From Rhynochetos jubatus (taxonomy: Eukaryota; Chordata; Aves; Eurypygiformes; Rhynochetidae), in the NCBI GenBank assembly GCA_027574665.1, contig CM050659.1, positions 21,801,001-21,865,000 on the forward strand: a DNA stretch of 64,000 bases, given 5' to 3'. The notes under the pieces were generated by a model. That model was given only the letters and a program-made list of their open reading frames with translations, had not been told where the DNA came from and searched no databases. A program made the translations under genes and the position numbers. Below, piece after piece: positions 61,413 to 64,000 of the stretch; position 1 is the first letter of the stretch; each line of letters starts with the position of its first letter.

Positions 61413-61800
61413 TGAAGGCTGGGAGAGTTGGGGGGTTCAGCCTGGAGAAGGGAAGGCTCCGGGGAGACCTCAGAGCACCTTCAGTGCCTGGGGGGCTACA
61501 AGGAAGCTGGGGGGAGTTTTTCCAAGGGCAGGGAGTGACAGGACAAGGGGTAACGGGTTTAAACGGAAAGAGGGAGATTGAGATGGGACATCAGGAAGAA
61601 ATTCTGCCCGGAGAGGGTGGGGGGGCACTGGGACAGGTTCCCAGAGAAGCTGTGGATGCCCCATCCCTGGGAGTGCCCAAGGCCAGGCTGGATGAGGCTT
61701 GGAGCACCCTGGGCTGGTGGAGGGTGTCCCTGCCCATGGCAGGGGTGGGACTGGGTGGGCTTCAAGGTCCCTTCCAACCCAAAATGTTTTATGCCTCTAT
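61413..61800 (+). mobile_element. CR1 3' fragment next to the ACSL4 CpG island
   Basis: Forward-strand CR1 of about 390 bp: GGGGGGTTCAGCCTGGAGAAGG, CTCCGGGGAGACCTCAGAGC, GGGTTTAAACGGAAAGAGGGAG, GATGGGACATCAGGAAGAAATTC, GGCCAGGCTGGATGAGGCT, CCCATGGCAGGGGTGGGACTGG and AAGGTCCCTTCCAACCC. Its 3' end is near 61,800. It is in the same orientation and subfamily as the copy at 8,495. Confidence 0.95.
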
Positions 61801-62939
61801 GAACTGGGCAGCACCTGGCTTTGCCTCCTGACAGCCTGGAGCCCCCCACACCGGGTCGGAGGCCCCTGGGGTCTCAGAAGTCAAAGAGGTTTTGTGAGCA
61901 ACAATGAGAGAACAACTGGGATCACTCACTGCACGGTTCAAAGAAGCCCATGATTCACGCAGGAGTTTGCCAGATGAAAACGCGTTACGTGTTTCGGAGG
62001 CTTCCTCAGAAGAGAACTAGCACAAACCCACCAGCTTGGGACAAGACACACAGACACTTCCTAACGAGACGTAAAGGAGAGGAAATATTCCATGCTCCAT
62101 CTACACCGAGCAGAAGTCCAGCACAATCCTCCCCCGCCCCATATGGAGTGGGACAGAGTGTGAAAAAAGCAAGATTACAAAACAAGCCAAAGCTGTGTTT
62201 GGTAACGAGTCTGCTGCTATAAAAGACAATGCTTTGCAGGAGGCTAACATTTTCTGGCAACAACTGCATGTGCCACGTGGATGTGACATGTAATAGTTCT
62301 CGTTCTTAGGGAAGCAAAAAGGGCATCGCTTCCTTGGATGGAGGCTGGACTGGGCCACCGCATGGGTTTGCTTTGCTTGGGCTGTGTGGATTTTAGGGCA
62401 GTCCGTTATTACTCTCACTTTGTTGTAATTTGTTGCAAACCCCATTGCTTTGCTCAATGTCAAATCATCACTAATGAGAAGGCCTGGGTTGTGCAAGATG
62501 CCCAAAGGCACGTCTGTTTTATGCAGACTAAATATTGCTTTGATCTCACCTCCCCATATTTAGGAAAGCTTAGGCAAACAAACTTGCTACCTTTTTTTTT
62601 TTCCAACTGACACATTAGCTTATTTTCTAAATCTTTCAGATAAGCAGTAAATGGGGAAGAGAATATATTTGTAATTTTTTCCAACTACTTTATACTTCCT
62701 GTAGTTTTAAATTTTGAGTTAACTAGCTTGGATTTACCGCAACGTATCCTGCGAGAGGGTAGGGCAGCACATCTGGTGTCTAAGGCAGCTAGAGCATGGG
62801 AATGCTGCGGTGGGTCAGGACAGTGACCGAGCTAGCACAGCATGCCATTCCCAGTGGTGGCTGGTCATCTCCTGGGAAGACAGTGAATTCTGCAGCTCAC
62901 AGACATTTAGCTGAAAGGAGGCTATTTCTGCCTATGGAA
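61801..62939. other. Intergenic stretch, no feature recognised
   Basis: About 1.1 kb between two CR1 copies. It contains a short poly(T) near 62,592-62,602 and open frames up to 136 codons with no recognisable similarity. Confidence 0.6.
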
Positions 62940-63250
62940 GAAAACGCCAATTGCTTTCTTAATCCACCTAAGCTGCTGGCATCTACGGCTTGATGTAGTT
63001 CCACAGTTTAACTTCACGCTGGGTGAAAGTCACTTCTGTATGCTCTGAGCCTTCTGTCTGGTATTTCTATTTGATGTCCCTTGACTTTTGCGTTAATTAA
63101 CCATGAATTATCATTGTCTAAAGTCTCCACGGCACTCCTTGTTTTATAGATTTGTATCACAGATTCCTTGCACTACTCCCTCATCCCTCTCTCTTCTAGG
63201 CTGACAAGTCTAATGTTTTCCAGCTGCAGTTTCGTAGCACCTCCAACAAA
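62940..63250 (-). mobile_element. Ancient CR1-like LINE fragment
   Basis: Diverged reverse-orientation sequence with the order typical of old amniote CR1 copies: CTAAGCTGCTGGCATC, AGTTCCACAGTTTAACTT, CGCTGGGTGAAAGTCACTTCTGTATG, TTTCTATTTGATGTCCC, TGTTTTATAGATTTGTATCA, CTCTCTCTTCTAGGCTGACAAGTCTAA. It is much older than the other copies and its limits are approximate. Confidence 0.65.
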
Positions 63251-64000
63251 TTTAAGTTGGACCTTCCATCCCTGTATCTCAAACTGCATGTTCTCACTCC
63301 CACGTGGATTTCAAGTGGATTTTTGTGCATTTCTGCTGAGTGCATCTCTTCCCTCGCCTCTTCCTTTATGCCCTCCCTGTTGGAGACCTCACCAAGCCAT
63401 GGAACCTCCTTATCAGCCTCTTGCTGGCCCTGGACAAGCTGGCCTTGCGTGCCACAGCCAGGAGCTCAGCGGGGAATCCTGGTGCCTGCGGGACTTGTCC
63501 GCTCACGTCCCCACGCCAGGCATCACTGAATGACACCCAGGTTTGGTGGCGTTGTTGGGCATGCTCAACAAAATGCGTTCTTTGTTTCAGAGGGATGAAC
63601 ATCTCAGTCAAATTAATGATTTCAGTAAAGTTGGAAGCAAATTTTGGTTAATGAAGGAAAAAACATAACCTGTCAGATTATAGTTGGAATAATGAGTGCT
63701 AAAATTAAACTTAATCAGACAGGCTATCCAAGGAAAGAGTCAAATACACCTTGTTCTGTGGAGGCTTTAGAAACAGTGCTACTGGAAACCTGTCCTGTAG
63801 CTACAAGTATGCAAATGCCTAAACCGAATTACGTAGGATTTACTGATGTAGCTGGTGCTCTTCTATTTGTCATAAGAAACAGTTATGTTCGAACTAGTTC
63901 TTTGAAAGCTTTTAAACATTCTTTTTTGAAAGGAAAGCAGGAACAGATTTACTTGCTCTCAATAAATAAAGCTATGGTCAACTAGCAATACCCTGAGGAG
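63251..64000. other. Right edge of window, no feature recognised
   Basis: About 750 bp with open frames up to 121 codons on + (for example 63,168-63,533 and 63,644-63,985). None has a recognisable motif or splice structure. Confidence 0.55.

Noticed and set aside
60460..61581. 373-codon open frame on the plus strand (and 271 codons on the minus strand)
   Set aside because: It lies in the ACSL4 CpG island and runs into a CR1; low-complexity Pro/Arg/Gly composition with no domain.

Overview
This window is vertebrate nuclear DNA, almost certainly from a bird. It has spliced genes with GT-AG introns, CpG-island promoters and long non-coding stretches, and its dominant interspersed repeat is the CR1 non-LTR retrotransposon; several copies end in the characteristic short ATGATTCTATGATT-like 3' repeats. 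The gene order NXT2 (+), KCNE5 (-), ACSL4 (-) matches the mammalian Xq22.3-q23 block, as known from general comparative genomics. The species cannot be fixed from the sequence alone.

Layout. 1-8,494 is intergenic: one CR1 at the left edge and a pair of exon-like segments at 6,199-6,605 with excellent splice sites but no recognisable product. 8,495-9,060 is a CR1 directly abutting a CpG island (about 9,060-9,730) that contains the first exon of NXT2. The four coding exons of NXT2 run 9,412-13,050 on + and encode 142 aa. 13,262-18,570 is a CpG-rich intergenic stretch with two perfect tandem duplications (26 bp and 97 bp). KCNE5 is a single-exon gene at 18,857-19,177 on - (106 aa), with a poly(A) signal 260 bp downstream and a CpG island around it. 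19,500-25,440 is intergenic with three CR1 pieces. ACSL4 occupies 25,430 to about 61,100 on -: a 3' UTR of about 1.65 kb, then 14 coding exons (27,090-41,027) that assemble without a break into 711 codons plus stop. A 5'-UTR intron of roughly 20 kb follows, reaching to a CpG island at 60,250-61,410 that I take as the promoter. The right end (61,413-64,000) is CR1 and intergenic DNA.

The genes are not an operon and do not act in one pathway. NXT2 is an mRNA-export cofactor, KCNE5 a potassium-channel beta subunit, and ACSL4 an arachidonate-preferring long-chain acyl-CoA synthetase central to phospholipid remodelling and ferroptosis sensitivity. NXT2 and KCNE5 are convergent; KCNE5 and ACSL4 are tandem on the minus strand. 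All three reading frames look intact. I found no tRNA, rRNA, CRISPR or viral gene.

The most unusual items are the unexplained mini-exon pair at 6.2-6.6 kb, a run of three adjacent hairpins at 56.57-56.69 kb, the perfect 97-bp tandem duplication at 17.9-18.1 kb, the CpG-retaining plateau around it, and a KCNE5 C-terminus that still carries a KCNE1-like juxtamembrane motif.
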